Notes: generated by a model from the sequence alone, not told the origin. A stretch of DNA of 64,000 bases from Planctomycetota bacterium (GCA_012960475.1 DUBE01000014.1:94009-158008), one strand, 5' to 3'. Shown: positions 27,328 through 37,204, counted from the stretch's first letter. A program made the numbers and translations.

Positions 27328-30048
27328 CTAGAACCTGTAGGCCGCATCCACCGGCCGATTTGGGCGTTTGAGATGCAAAGGTCGACGCAACTCGCCAGCA
27401 GCGGGGATCGTCCTCTTTAGCCACCGTTCAAAGACCAAGCGGCTCTGGGCTGTATCCACGAAGATGTCCCCGTAATTGTCACCCGGCGGAGCCGCCTCCA
27501 CACGCACTTTCTGGTGCCAACAATGCATACCGCTGGTGGGATCAGGCTGCACAGGGAAGGTCATGTTCTGATTGACACCAACCTCCTTCCAATGGACCTG
27601 AGCCATGTCAGGGTCCTTGCCTTCAAATGGTGCCGGTAATTCTGCCTGACGGAAGAGGAAGCTTGAACCGTCCCTCTCAAGGTTGACCCTCGCCGACGAC
27701 ATGATCTGCCCCCCCACTTGACGGTGCAGACGCCAACGGCCCACGTGATGGGAACAAGCTACGACTCCTGGGTGAATGCCTTCGGTAATCCAGACTCGCG
27801 CCACAAAGTAGCCGATTTCGGTGTTGATCCGCGCAAGGCCACCTTGCTCAAGGCCTAATTCCATCCCATCACTGGGATGCACCCAAAGAGGATTGGTGTG
27901 ACTGATTTCCTGCAACCACTTGGCGTTGGCTGAGCGCGTGTGGATCAAGGTCGGAAGGCGAAATGTAGGCAACAGGGCACGCTCGCCTGCAGCCAGGTCG
28001 AGGCCACCGTGATAGACCTGCGATCGGATGTAGCCAGGGGTAGCTTGATCTCCGTGCCCCCACTCATCCATGAAGTCAGCAAAGAACTCAAGCAGGCCCG
28101 AGGGCGTGTCAAAGCCCCTCACCTTGCGCCCATCCTTCAACTCCAGTTTGTCCCCAGGGTCGTCATACCGCCGTTGACCCCCGTAGGGCAGCGCGAATGC
28201 ACCCTTGCGGCGCATGTACTCCAGGGGTTTGAGGTCTTCCTTGGCGGCCGCTTCAGGCAGGCCGGGGACCGAGTGATCGAACACATCGCTCCAATACTCG
28301 TCCATGGTCACGGGCTGGCCCGGGTGTTCCTGGGACTCAAACCACTTGCGGATTCCCATACTCCCGTCGGGATCGATCTTCCAGGTCAGGGCGATCCAGA
28401 ACTCAGCCTCCTCCCAGACCTGGCCCGGATTGGTGCCAAGGGTCGTGGAGCTGGTCTTGCCCTGCAGGCGCGCATATTCACGGCCAACGGGCTGACGAAA
28501 ACCGATCCAGGCCCCCGCATGAGTCTCTTGACTCATCAAGTCATGTCGCTCTGGCCCCAAACCCATGGGCAAGACCCAGTCTGCCCATTGTGCAGTCTCG
28601 TTCCAAGTTGGAGTCAAGGCCACATGGCAGCCAATACGCCCCTCTTCCTCGAACATCTCAATCCAAGAACAACCATCCGGATTGGTCCAAACCGGGTTGT
28701 AGACCCGTGTGAAATAGACATCGAGCTTGGAATCTTGATGACGCAAGAGGTGCGGCAACAAGAAACTCATCTCGTAATGCGCCAAGGGGTATTCCTTGGG
28801 AAAAAGCACCTCACTCCAGCGCTGATGCTTAGGGGGATTCTTGGAAGGCATGGGGTGCGCCTTATCCCAAGAGTTGGGATTCAAGCCACCAGGCGTTCCA
28901 ACGGAGCCGGTCAGGGCGTGAAGCAGAAGCAATGCGCGTGCTGTCTGCCAACCACCCTCGTTACCCGCCGCGGTGTTACGCCAAAGATGACTGGTGAACT
29001 GTGTCCCCGCTGCAATAATCTGATCCGTGAGGTAACTGACCGTGTCCACCTCGACCTTGCACTCCTCGGCAACGAACTCCGGCGTGTAGCAGTCGTAGTC
29101 TTCGGCAATTTTTTCCAAGAAGCGCTCCAGAGTCCCTGCCCCGCCAGGGTCGCTCGCATCAAGCCAGGCCTTCCAGTTGATCCAACTGTCAACGAACGAC
29201 TTGTTGACCGCATTCCTGCGCAATAGCTCGCGCGCAACCCCTAGGAGCATGGCAGCTTCGGTTCCCGGCCAAGGGGAGATCCAACGATCCGCGTGGGTCG
29301 TAGTGTTGGAGAGGCGCGTATCCACCACGGCGATCTTGGCGCCTTCTTCCTTGGCAGAAATTATTCGCTGGGCGTGGGGATTGAAGTAGTGGCCGGTCTC
29401 CAAGTGCGCCGAAAGCAACAGCACGAACTTGGCGTTGGCATAATCTGGCGAGGGTCGGTCCGCGCCGAACCAAAGGGTGAACCCCAGCCGCGCTGACGCG
29501 CTGCACACATTGGTATGACTGTTGTGCCCATCAATGCCCCAGGCAGCGAGCATGCGCAGTACGAAGTGATCTTCCCCTGGGCGCCCCACGTGGTACATGA
29601 TCTCCTCATGACGATCCTCCCGTAGTGCTTTCCCAATGCGCCCGCCAATATCAACCAGCGCCTCTTCCCAGGTAGCCTCTTCAAACTTGCCCGAACCCCG
29701 CGGTCCCACGCGCTTGAGGGGCATGGTGATGCGCTCCTCATCCTGCACCTGATTGATGGTAGCAGGCCCTTTGGCACAGGTGCGGCCACGCGAACCAGGA
29801 TGGACCGGATTGCCCTCGAACTTCTTGATCTGCCCGTCGCTCTTGTCCACGAACGCCAGAAGGCCACATGCGGACTCGCAGTTGAAGCAAATGGTAGGGA
29901 CGCAAGCGAAGTGTGTTTCCTTGCGCTCAGGCCAGGCCTTGGGATCAAGTTCGACCCAGTCGTGCCAGTGCTCTGGAGGCGGCCCAACGGCCAGTTCCCA
30001 GGGGGACTTGCGTTGGTAGGGGCCTGATTGAGATGCGGTGTCGGTCAT
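27328..30048 (-). CDS. Molybdopterin oxidoreductase catalytic subunit (DMSO reductase superfamily)
   Basis: 906 residues from the ATG at 30048; an upstream in-frame codon at 30201 is inside the preceding gene. An N-terminal [4Fe-4S] site is formed by Cys54, Cys57, Cys61 and Cys91 (CFNCESACG ... GRTCAKG), and NVCSASARLGF puts Cys182 where a cysteine ligates molybdenum in nitrate/polysulfide reductase-like members. The C-terminal dinucleotide-binding domain contains THTRSANAKWLQEISHTNPLWVHP (as IHTRSANAKWLQ, then HTNPLWVHP). No Tat or other signal peptide precedes it, so it faces the cytoplasm. It starts 10 nt after a fused iron-sulfur/NrfD membrane subunit, giving a two-gene complex-iron-sulfur-molybdoenzyme. 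Substrate (sulfur compound, formate, nitrate, arsenic oxyanion) cannot be decided. Confidence 0.9.
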   Translation of the reverse strand: MTDTASQSGPYQRKSPWELAVGPPPEHWHDWVELDPKAWPERKETHFACVPTICFNCESACGLLAFVDKSDGQIKKFEGNPVHPGSRGRTCAKGPATINQVQDEERITMPLKRVGPRGSGKFEEATWEEALVDIGGRIGKALREDRHEEIMYHVGRPGEDHFVLRMLAAWGIDGHNSHTNVCSASARLGFTLWFGADRPSPDYANAKFVLLLSAHLETGHYFNPHAQRIISAKEEGAKIAVVDTRLSNTTTHADRWISPWPGTEAAMLLGVARELLRRNAVNKSFVDSWINWKAWLDASDPGGAGTLERFLEKIAEDYDCYTPEFVAEECKVEVDTVSYLTDQIIAAGTQFTSHLWRNTAAGNEGGWQTARALLLLHALTGSVGTPGGLNPNSWDKAHPMPSKNPPKHQRWSEVLFPKEYPLAHYEMSFLLPHLLRHQDSKLDVYFTRVYNPVWTNPDGCSWIEMFEEEGRIGCHVALTPTWNETAQWADWVLPMGLGPERHDLMSQETHAGAWIGFRQPVGREYARLQGKTSSTTLGTNPGQVWEEAEFWIALTWKIDPDGSMGIRKWFESQEHPGQPVTMDEYWSDVFDHSVPGLPEAAAKEDLKPLEYMRRKGAFALPYGGQRRYDDPGDKLELKDGRKVRGFDTPSGLLEFFADFMDEWGHGDQATPGYIRSQVYHGGLDLAAGERALLPTFRLPTLIHTRSANAKWLQEISHTNPLWVHPSDGMELGLEQGGLARINTEIGYFVARVWITEGIHPGVVACSHHVGRWRLHRQVGGQIMSSARVNLERDGSSFLFRQAELPAPFEGKDPDMAQVHWKEVGVNQNMTFPVQPDPTSGMHCWHQKVRVEAAPPGDNYGDIFVDTAQSRLVFERWLKRTIPAAGELRRPLHLKRPNRPVDAAYRF

Positions 30049-30058
30049 GATGGAGGGG

Positions 30059-31609
30059 CTAGGAAATCGGCAGGGCCTGGCCGGCGCGCACCAGCAGATC
30101 TTTTTCGGTCCAAAGGCCCACCAAAGCCAGCACGCCAGCGAGGGCAGCGGGCCCTTCGGAGAGCAGCGCCAAGGGCAATAGAATGCCAGCGACCACTCCA
30201 ACTCCCCAGTGACTGACCTTGTAGGGGCCGCGAGTAATCAGTTGCGAGGTTCGGTGGTACTCAGATTCGCGATTCTTCGGGGCCAGCCTGCCCTCAAACA
30301 AGGTCATCAGTAGATGCAAAGCAAGAGTAACGCCCAGTGAAAGGCGCATGAATTCATGGGCTGAACTATCGAGGGCAAGGCCCAGTGAATGCGCCAACAA
30401 CAGACAACTCGAACCCGCAACCCCAGCTTGCAGGATCAGATGAGCCCACATCCCTCTGCGCATCCAAAGCACCCGCCCCTTTGCTTGGGCGAACAAGAAT
30501 CCAGTGTATCCTGCGGTAGCGGCACCAAGCACGACCAGCGCCACCGTAATGACCATGGCTGGCATGCGACCAAGTTCCAGGCCAAACAGTTCCAACAGGA
30601 GTGCAAGGGTCAAGAGTCCCCCAAAAGCCCCAATAATGTAGCTGCCTCGCACCAACCACGACTTCCAATTGGGGCGCAGCAAGATGTAGAGGAACCTCTC
30701 GGGACGCTTGAGGTCAAGCACCAACAGAAGACCGGTCAGGGACAGGAAGATCAAGGAAATGAGAAGTGCGCCGAGACCGGAGGCTCCAATTTTCAGGGTT
30801 CCTGTACTGGGATCGGCACTATTCCAGGCGGCCAACAAGGCCAGGGGAAATGCGCCCGCCGCAATCGACTTGGTCCACAGATAGCCTGTGATCTTCCAAC
30901 CCCAGAGCATCTTGCGCGGCACATCGTAAACCGTGCGCGCGCTGGACTCTTCGCGAGCCTTAGTCTCTGCAGCACGGAAGGACTCCGCATCGGCTCTCTC
31001 ACCACTAAGGTCCTCAGACCAGATCGATCCGTGGGATTGATTGGTCAAACCAGGGTCAATTCCCGCCGCAGAGACCTCTGCATAGAACACATTGGGAACG
31101 GTCCCCGCTTCGGGCTTCCGAACCTCCAACTGGCGCTCCCGCTTGAGTCGCGACACCAAACTATTCGGATCATCGAAGTCCCCGGGAATGATCGCTTCCG
31201 TTGGGCATACAACCGCACAGGCAGGAGCCAGGCCGATCGCGGTGCGATGAGCACAGAAATGACACTTCTCCGCCAACCCCGAAGACGGATTGATGTAGAG
31301 CGCATCGTATGGGCAGGCGTGCATGCACGACTTGCAGCCAATGCAACTGTTTGGGTCAACCTCCACTACCCCGTTGGCGCTCTTGCCAAGCGCAGAAGTA
31401 GGGCAGATGTCCACGCAAGGGGGTTCTTCGCACTGATTACAACGCAGAACCGAGAAACCCCGGCGAACCGAAGGGAACTCGCCCTGTTCGGTGTACTTGA
31501 CCCAGGTACGAAAGCTCCCGAGAGGCACATCGTTTTCGGATTTACAAGCAACGGTGCAGGCGTGGCAGCCAATGCAGCGCGAGTGGTCGATGACAAATCC
31601 TAATTGCAC
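30059..31609 (-). CDS. Fused 4Fe-4S electron-transfer protein and NrfD/PsrC membrane anchor
   Basis: 516 residues from a GTG at 31609 with AGAGGA 6 nt upstream; this start places the first ferredoxin motif at residue 12, whereas a longer frame up to 31867 gives a non-protein-like leader and would cover the divergent promoter. Residues about 1-190 hold four cysteine clusters (CIGCHACTVAC, CNQCEEPPCVDIC, CIGCKSCMHAC, CHFC...CAVVC), as in DmsB/PsrB. After a charged linker with VPRKMLWGWKITGYLWTKSIAAG, about 8 membrane helices follow as in PsrC/NrfD, which exchange electrons with quinone. These subunits are normally separate genes. It works with the molybdopterin protein encoded 10 nt downstream, linking the quinone pool to a cytoplasmic-side active site. 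Confidence 0.9.
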   Translation of the reverse strand: MQLGFVIDHSRCIGCHACTVACKSENDVPLGSFRTWVKYTEQGEFPSVRRGFSVLRCNQCEEPPCVDICPTSALGKSANGVVEVDPNSCIGCKSCMHACPYDALYINPSSGLAEKCHFCAHRTAIGLAPACAVVCPTEAIIPGDFDDPNSLVSRLKRERQLEVRKPEAGTVPNVFYAEVSAAGIDPGLTNQSHGSIWSEDLSGERADAESFRAAETKAREESSARTVYDVPRKMLWGWKITGYLWTKSIAAGAFPLALLAAWNSADPSTGTLKIGASGLGALLISLIFLSLTGLLLVLDLKRPERFLYILLRPNWKSWLVRGSYIIGAFGGLLTLALLLELFGLELGRMPAMVITVALVVLGAATAGYTGFLFAQAKGRVLWMRRGMWAHLILQAGVAGSSCLLLAHSLGLALDSSAHEFMRLSLGVTLALHLLMTLFEGRLAPKNRESEYHRTSQLITRGPYKVSHWGVGVVAGILLPLALLSEGPAALAGVLALVGLWTEKDLLVRAGQALPIS

Positions 31610-31810
31610 ACGGATATTCCTCTTCTTGGGCGGTGATTGTAGGGGCTCGAGTCCTGAGGCGTAGTCACAATCAAGGAGACTCTTACGAACCCTCAGAACT
31701 TCACTCCAATCGCCTCCGCCAAGTCCGTTGGGCAAAACAGAATCCCAACCCCACAGTCGCTCTCTGCGCCCGTATGGGGACTTCTCCCCGCACGCAACCG
31801 GGCGCGCGTC

Positions 31811-31838
31811 CTGACCCCGCCCAAAGAGCGGGTATAAT
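31811..31838 (+). promoter_or_regulatory. Sigma-70-like promoter for the TPR gene
   Basis: CTGACC (31811-31816) and a consensus TATAAT (31833-31838) are separated by 16 nt, 27 nt before the ATG at 31866. Transcription would begin near 31845 with a leader of about 20 nt. The hairpin-capable GCCC...GGGT sequence between the boxes is probably incidental. Confidence 0.6.
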
Positions 31839-31865
31839 CCGCCGCCCTCCCCAGGTACCCCCCCC

Positions 31866-33377
31866 ATGACTCATCTAGCCCTAATGCTGGCCCTCGCGAT
31901 CCACCAGGATCCAGCCATCCGGCCACCCGAGTTGCCAACGCCACCGATCATCGAAGACATCTCGCGCATGGATCCCGAGGTGGTCGCCACTCTCAACCGC
32001 GCCTTGCAGGATGTGCTCAAGGCCAACTTGGAGCACCCGGATGAAAGCGCCGATGATCGCACGGCCCGGGGTCAGGCCTGGTCCCAGATGGGCCTGGCGT
32101 ATGAGGCCAACACCATTTGGTCCCTGGCCCTGCCCTGCTACAAACAGGCCATCGAGTTGCTGCCCCAGAAACCCGAGTGGGTCTATCGACTCGGCGCCTG
32201 CCAGCATGCGGCTGGCGACCTGGTCAGAGCACTAGATTCATTCCGCGCCGTGGCTCCCAGGTTGTTGAATACGGCGGTAGTTCAAGCTCGGCTCGGCGAG
32301 ACCGCGTTGAGCATGGGCAAGACCAAAGAGGCCGAGAGTGCCTGGCGTCAGGCAATTGCCTCAGAAGCAGAACTCGGGGGAGACATCCGATTCCCTGAGA
32401 ACCGCGTGGGGCTGGCACAGGTAATGATCGAGAAAGAGTCCTGGGAAGAGGCTGCAACCTTGCTACGTGAGGCTCTGACCATCAACCCAGCTTACACCCA
32501 CGCTCACTACCTTCTTGGTCTGGTGCTCGCCGAACTTGGCGATGAGGAGGGTTCGTCATTCGAGCTCAAGCGAGGACTCAATGCGTTCCCGGTCTTTCCT
32601 CCGGACCCCCACCGGCCCCTGCTAGCCAAGTGGACGGCGGGTTTTGGCAAGCGTATGGGCAGCATCGAGAGCATGCTTGCCAGCGGTGATGCAGACGGTG
32701 CACTGACAGCTCTCACAGTCATTCGCACCGAGCGCGGGCCAAACATGCAGGTTCTAAACATGCTGTCCCGTGCCCATCAACAGTTGGGAGACCATGAACA
32801 AGCGCTCAAGCTGCTGGAAGAGAGCACCTTGATTGATCCTAAGGCCTATATCACCCAAACGGACATGGCAGTCGTGCTGCTCAACATGTCTTCCAACCCA
32901 GCCAACGCCGCCCGCCGAATGGAGCTCATAACCCGCGCTCGCACGACTGCGGACAAAGCCATCCAACTAGCTCCTCATATTGGACGCACGTGGTACTACC
33001 GAGGATTGGTGGAACAGGTGAGCATCGATCCAAATGATCCCGAGGCTGCCAAACAGAGCGGGCAGATTGCCTTGGCCAATATGCAGCGGGCCCACATGCT
33101 AGGCTGCACCGAACCTCAGCTCTTCGAGTTGCTCGCGCAGATCTACGCAAACCAGGGTAAACATCGTGAGATGGAGAAATTCGCCCTAGCTCATACCGCC
33201 CACTCCCCCGAGAATCCCATGGCCTGGGTATTCTTGGCCCGAGCGCGCTACACGATGAACAACTGGGACGGAGCCCGACAAGCCGCCAAGCACGCTTCCT
33301 CCGTATCCGGCAATGCCCCAAATGTTGTCACCTTCCAAGAACAACTCGAAGCCGCCCTCAAGCAGGCGGGACACTAG
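31866..33377 (+). CDS. Exported TPR repeat protein
   Basis: 503 residues. A short hydrophobic N-terminus (THLALMLALAIHQDP) probably acts as a signal peptide. At least six helical repeats of the TPR type follow, for example WSLALPCYKQAIELLPQKPEWVYRLG (about 80-105), SWEEAATLLREALTINPAYTHAHYLLG (about 195-220) and DHEQALKLLEESTLIDPKAY (about 300-320). It is followed 4 nt later by an ASPIC/UnbV protein; TPR plus ASPIC/UnbV pairs are common in planctomycetes, acidobacteria and relatives, where they are thought to act together on the cell surface. Function beyond protein binding is not known. Confidence 0.88.
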   Translation: MTHLALMLALAIHQDPAIRPPELPTPPIIEDISRMDPEVVATLNRALQDVLKANLEHPDESADDRTARGQAWSQMGLAYEANTIWSLALPCYKQAIELLPQKPEWVYRLGACQHAAGDLVRALDSFRAVAPRLLNTAVVQARLGETALSMGKTKEAESAWRQAIASEAELGGDIRFPENRVGLAQVMIEKESWEEAATLLREALTINPAYTHAHYLLGLVLAELGDEEGSSFELKRGLNAFPVFPPDPHRPLLAKWTAGFGKRMGSIESMLASGDADGALTALTVIRTERGPNMQVLNMLSRAHQQLGDHEQALKLLEESTLIDPKAYITQTDMAVVLLNMSSNPANAARRMELITRARTTADKAIQLAPHIGRTWYYRGLVEQVSIDPNDPEAAKQSGQIALANMQRAHMLGCTEPQLFELLAQIYANQGKHREMEKFALAHTAHSPENPMAWVFLARARYTMNNWDGARQAAKHASSVSGNAPNVVTFQEQLEAALKQAGH

Positions 33378-33381
33378 ATAC

Positions 33382-35058
33382 GTGCACCTCTCAATTCTTC
33401 TCCTGACATCCATGGTCGCCGTACAGGACCAGGCGCCCGCCCCCTGGTTCACGGACATCGGTGAGGCAGCTGGTTTCTCATTTTCGCATGTTAGCGGTGC
33501 TCGCGGTGAGTACTGGTTCCCGGAGATCATGGGCGGAGGAGTTGGGCTTTTGGACTACGACGGGGATGGCCTTCTGGACATCTATTGTGTTCAATCTGGC
33601 TATCTACCTGATGCCGAAGGCAACCAGCCGGACAGCCCTCCCAATCAACTCTTCCGCAATCTGGGCATTGACCAGGAAACCGGTCTGCCACACTTTGAAG
33701 ATGTCACCGAACTGGTCGGTGTAGGCGACACCAAGTACGGCATGGGCGTTGCCTGCGGTGACTATGATCGGGACGGAGACATGGACCTGTTTGTGACCAA
33801 CGTAGGCGTGAATGTCCTGTACCGTAACGAGGGCCCTGACAAACAAGGAGTCGTACGCTTCAAGGACATTACCAAGAACTCAGGCACGGAAGATGTGCGC
33901 TGGGCAACCAGCGCGGCTTTCCTGGATGTTGACGGCGATCGGGATCTGGACCTGTATGTGGTCAACAACCTGCTCTGGCACGCTTCCACCGAAACCGCCT
34001 GCTTCAACTATTTCTCCGAGCGGGACTACTGCAGCCCAAACAACTACAACGCAGCCAGCCCGGATGCCCTGTTCATCAAGGGACGCACACGCTTTCAGGA
34101 CTGGACGCCCACCTCCGGTTTGGACGCAGCCTTCGGCAACGGCCTTGGAGTTGCACCGGCCGACTACGATCAGGACGGCAAGGTTGATATCTATGTGGCC
34201 AACGATGCCACACCCAACAACCTCTGGCACAACAAAGGGAGAGGCAAGTACATCGACAAGGGACTCTTGCTGGGATGCGCGGTCAATGGAAACGGAACGC
34301 CCGAAGCTGGCATGGGCGTGCAGTGGGTGGATGTAGATCAGGACGGGGATTTGGACCTGTTCATGACGCACCTTCGCCGTGAAACCAACACCTTCTATAT
34401 GAATCGCCGAGGACGCTTCACTGACAAGACCAACGCCACGGGAATGAACGCCACCAGTTTGAAATACACGGGTTTCGGCATGGGCTTCCATGACTACGAC
34501 CTGGACGGACACCTCGACCTCTATGTGGTCAACGGCGCCGTTCAAGCCTGGCGTCAAGAGGAGATCTTCGCCGAAGATCCCTACGCAGAACCCAATCACC
34601 TCTTCCGCGGTATGGGCGGCATCCGCTTCGAAACTATCGCCAATGGCGGTGAAACCGAGCACACAGCGGGTACCAGTCGCGGCGCGGCCTTTGGAGACCT
34701 CGACAATGACGGGGACGTGGATGTGGTCTATGTGGATCGAGACGGAAGGGCCAAGCTGCTCCTGAACAACGCAACGGGACACTGGATTGGATTTCGCATG
34801 CTGGACAAGCGCGGGGACGAAGTTCCGGGGGCGATGATTGGCGTCACGCATGGGGGTAAGACCATCTGGCGTCTAGCTGACCCCGCCTACAGCTATCTGG
34901 CCAGCAATGATCCGCGAGCCCACTTCGGACTGGGAGCCTCAGACGAGATCGAAGCCATCAGCGTTCGCTGGCCCTCAAGCAAGATCGAAGAATTTGCTCC
35001 CCTGGCAAGCGGCGCCTACCACGTGCTGCGCGAAGGGCATGGACTTGACCATAAGTAA
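33382..35058 (+). CDS. Secreted ASPIC/UnbV (CRTAC1-like) protein with VCBS/FG-GAP repeats
   Basis: 558 residues from a GTG at 33382, which opens a signal peptide (HLSILLLTSMVAV) directly after the TPR gene stop; an ATG at 33412 would remove half of it. Repeated calcium-binding-like strands of the FG-GAP/VCBS type are clear: DYDGDGLLDIY, DYDRDGDMDLFVTN, DVDGDRDLDLYVVN, DYDQDGKVDIYVAND, DVDQDGDLDLFM, DYDLDGHLDLYVVN and DLDNDGDVDVVYVD, making a beta-propeller. The C-terminal ASPIC/UnbV domain (about 470-555) ends in LGASDEIEAISVRWPSSKIE. Expected to be extracellular and calcium-binding; the partner is likely the TPR protein upstream. Confidence 0.92.
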   Translation: MHLSILLLTSMVAVQDQAPAPWFTDIGEAAGFSFSHVSGARGEYWFPEIMGGGVGLLDYDGDGLLDIYCVQSGYLPDAEGNQPDSPPNQLFRNLGIDQETGLPHFEDVTELVGVGDTKYGMGVACGDYDRDGDMDLFVTNVGVNVLYRNEGPDKQGVVRFKDITKNSGTEDVRWATSAAFLDVDGDRDLDLYVVNNLLWHASTETACFNYFSERDYCSPNNYNAASPDALFIKGRTRFQDWTPTSGLDAAFGNGLGVAPADYDQDGKVDIYVANDATPNNLWHNKGRGKYIDKGLLLGCAVNGNGTPEAGMGVQWVDVDQDGDLDLFMTHLRRETNTFYMNRRGRFTDKTNATGMNATSLKYTGFGMGFHDYDLDGHLDLYVVNGAVQAWRQEEIFAEDPYAEPNHLFRGMGGIRFETIANGGETEHTAGTSRGAAFGDLDNDGDVDVVYVDRDGRAKLLLNNATGHWIGFRMLDKRGDEVPGAMIGVTHGGKTIWRLADPAYSYLASNDPRAHFGLGASDEIEAISVRWPSSKIEEFAPLASGAYHVLREGHGLDHK

Positions 35059-35091
35059 GATCAATGAGGCCTGTAGGCCCTGAACCAATCC

Positions 35092-37200
35092 ATGGGTGAC
35101 CCCTCAAGAACGTCCATGAAGAAGCAGCTTGGCCTAGGCAGTGTCTACGCCATTGCTACCGGTGCGACACTGAGTGCGGGTCTTTTTCTCCTCCCTGGAC
35201 TCGCGGCTCAGCAGGCAGGACCGGCGGTGGTGCTTTGCTACCTGCTGGCAGCGGTACCCCTCATCCCGGCCATGCTATGCATCGTCGAGTTATCTACAGC
35301 CATGCCCCGCGCAGGTGGGTCGTATTATTTTCTGGAGCGCAGCCTAGGTCCCATGTTGGGGACCATTGGAGGCTTCGGCACCTGGCTGGCCATCGCTCTG
35401 AAGACCAGCTTTGCGCTAGTGGGTCTGGCCGCAACTGTAGCCCTGTTGTTTGAGCCTCGGCCATGGCTGCTCAAGTCCCTGGCGGTGGGCTTTGCAGTGA
35501 TCTTCGCAGCCTTGAACGCAATGGGAGCCCGTCACTCTGGAAGACTGCAAAAAATCCTGGTGATCTGGCTGCTAACCATTCTCGTGATGTTCTTGGTTAC
35601 CGGTCTTCCCGAGGTGCAAATAGAGCACTTCAATGGATTTTTTGATGCGGGGCACGAGTCCATCCTGGCCACAGCGGGTTTGGTCTACATCAGTTATGTG
35701 GGGGTCACCAATGTGGCCAGCGTCTCGGAGGAAGTATCCAACCCTGAGCGAAATCTGCCCTGGGGCCTATTTCTCTCCCTGTTCACCGCCCTGTTGATCT
35801 ATGCATTAGCCACGACGGTCATGGTCGGTGTCCTTCCAGCCGCCCAACTGGCAGGCAACATGACCCCCATGTCAACAGCTGCTGAAGTTATTGGAGGGCG
35901 CACAGGGATGATCGTGATCTCTGTGGGCGCGGTCTTGGCTTTCTTCTCTGTGGCCAACGCGGGGATCATGGCCGCCTCGCGCTATCCCCTTGCCATGGGC
36001 CGTGATGATCTAGTGCCTTCGGCCCTCGCGCGCCTGGACAAGAATGGCACGCCCCTGGTTGCGATCCTGACAACTGCCACTTTGATCATCGCGATGATTC
36101 TGTTCTTCGACCCAATCAGAATCGCCAAGCTCGCCAGCGCCTTCCAGTTGATGATGTTCGCCTTGCTGTGTTTCGCGGTTATCATCATGAGAGAGAGCGG
36201 CCTGGCCAGCTACGATCCCGGCTACCGCACGCCCCTTTACCCGTGGATTCCAATCTTCGGCATGCTCTCGCCCTTCTTCTTGATTTTTCAGATGGGCTGG
36301 TTGCCCACAGCTTTCAGCCTCGGCTTGATTGCTGCAGGCATCGGCTGGTTCCGATTCTACGGCGCAAGTCGCGTGGAACGCACAGGCGCGATCTACCATG
36401 TGTTTGAACGCCTCGGCCGTTCTCGACACGACGCTCTGGACAAGGAACTGCGCACAATTCTGAAAGAGAAAGGATTACGCGATGAAGACCCCTTCGAAGA
36501 AGTGGTCTTGGGAGCTCATGTAATCGAAGTGGACGCTGTTCCCGATTTCGATCAGTTGATTGAACAAGTAGCACAAGACTTGGCCATCCAAACCGGCAGC
36601 CCCAAACAGTACTTCGTAGAAGGCTTCCGCAAGGGAACCAAGATGGGCGCGACTCCCGTAGCCAAAGGTATCGCACTGCCCCACATGTACATGCCGGATC
36701 TGGAGCGACCCCTGCTTGTGCTTGTGCGGTCTGTCAAGGACTTTCAGATTCTTGCGGGAGATGTCTTTGGCAAGACCCAGCTCACGGACGCGGTCCACGC
36801 AGCCTTCTTCCTGGTCAGCGCGAAAGACGATCCCAGCCTCCACCTACGCATGTTGGCGCAACTTGCCAATCGCATCGATCGAAAAGACTTCGACTCTGCC
36901 TGGCGCTCAGCCCCCAATGAAATGGCCCTACGCGAGGTCTTCCTGCGCGATGACCGTTACCTCTCATTGCGACTGGTAGCCAAGACAGAAACTGCGGACT
37001 GGATCAACCGTCAGTTGTTTGAGTTGGGGCTGCCGGATGGCTGTCTTGTGGCCGCCATTCGCCGCCGCCATTCGACCCTGGTGCCCAAGGGAGCGACACG
37101 CCTAGAAGAAGGGGATCGACTGTTGCTCTTTGGAGAGCCCAAGGCCCTCACAGCAGTCCGCAAACAACTGGGATTAAGCAGCACAACCGCCTTGAAGTGA
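35092..37200 (+). CDS. APC-family permease fused to PTS EIIA-like and TrkA-C domains
   Basis: 702 residues. Residues about 10-430 are an amino acid-polyamine-cation permease with about 12 membrane helices: GSVYAIATGATLSAGLFLLPG at the start, then PRAGGSYYFLERSLGP and YISYVGVTNVASVSEEVSNPERNLP. Residues about 445-595 resemble a PTS EIIA type-2 domain, and GIALPHMYMPD keeps the phosphorylatable histidine (His531). Residues about 620-695 are a TrkA-C/RCK-C domain (LVPKGATRLEEGDRLLLFGE) that senses small ligands. So transport is probably gated by phosphorylation and by ligand binding. An ATG at 35116 is an alternative start. The transported solute (amino acid or cation) is unknown. Confidence 0.88.
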   Translation: MGDPSRTSMKKQLGLGSVYAIATGATLSAGLFLLPGLAAQQAGPAVVLCYLLAAVPLIPAMLCIVELSTAMPRAGGSYYFLERSLGPMLGTIGGFGTWLAIALKTSFALVGLAATVALLFEPRPWLLKSLAVGFAVIFAALNAMGARHSGRLQKILVIWLLTILVMFLVTGLPEVQIEHFNGFFDAGHESILATAGLVYISYVGVTNVASVSEEVSNPERNLPWGLFLSLFTALLIYALATTVMVGVLPAAQLAGNMTPMSTAAEVIGGRTGMIVISVGAVLAFFSVANAGIMAASRYPLAMGRDDLVPSALARLDKNGTPLVAILTTATLIIAMILFFDPIRIAKLASAFQLMMFALLCFAVIIMRESGLASYDPGYRTPLYPWIPIFGMLSPFFLIFQMGWLPTAFSLGLIAAGIGWFRFYGASRVERTGAIYHVFERLGRSRHDALDKELRTILKEKGLRDEDPFEEVVLGAHVIEVDAVPDFDQLIEQVAQDLAIQTGSPKQYFVEGFRKGTKMGATPVAKGIALPHMYMPDLERPLLVLVRSVKDFQILAGDVFGKTQLTDAVHAAFFLVSAKDDPSLHLRMLAQLANRIDRKDFDSAWRSAPNEMALREVFLRDDRYLSLRLVAKTETADWINRQLFELGLPDGCLVAAIRRRHSTLVPKGATRLEEGDRLLLFGEPKALTAVRKQLGLSSTTALK

Positions 37201-37204
37201 CAAA

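Noticed and set aside
31610-31867. N-terminal extension of the iron-sulfur/NrfD protein
   Set aside because: The extra residues are glycine/arginine-rich without family similarity and would run through the divergent promoter; the GTG at 31609 has a strong ribosome site and fits the ferredoxin start.
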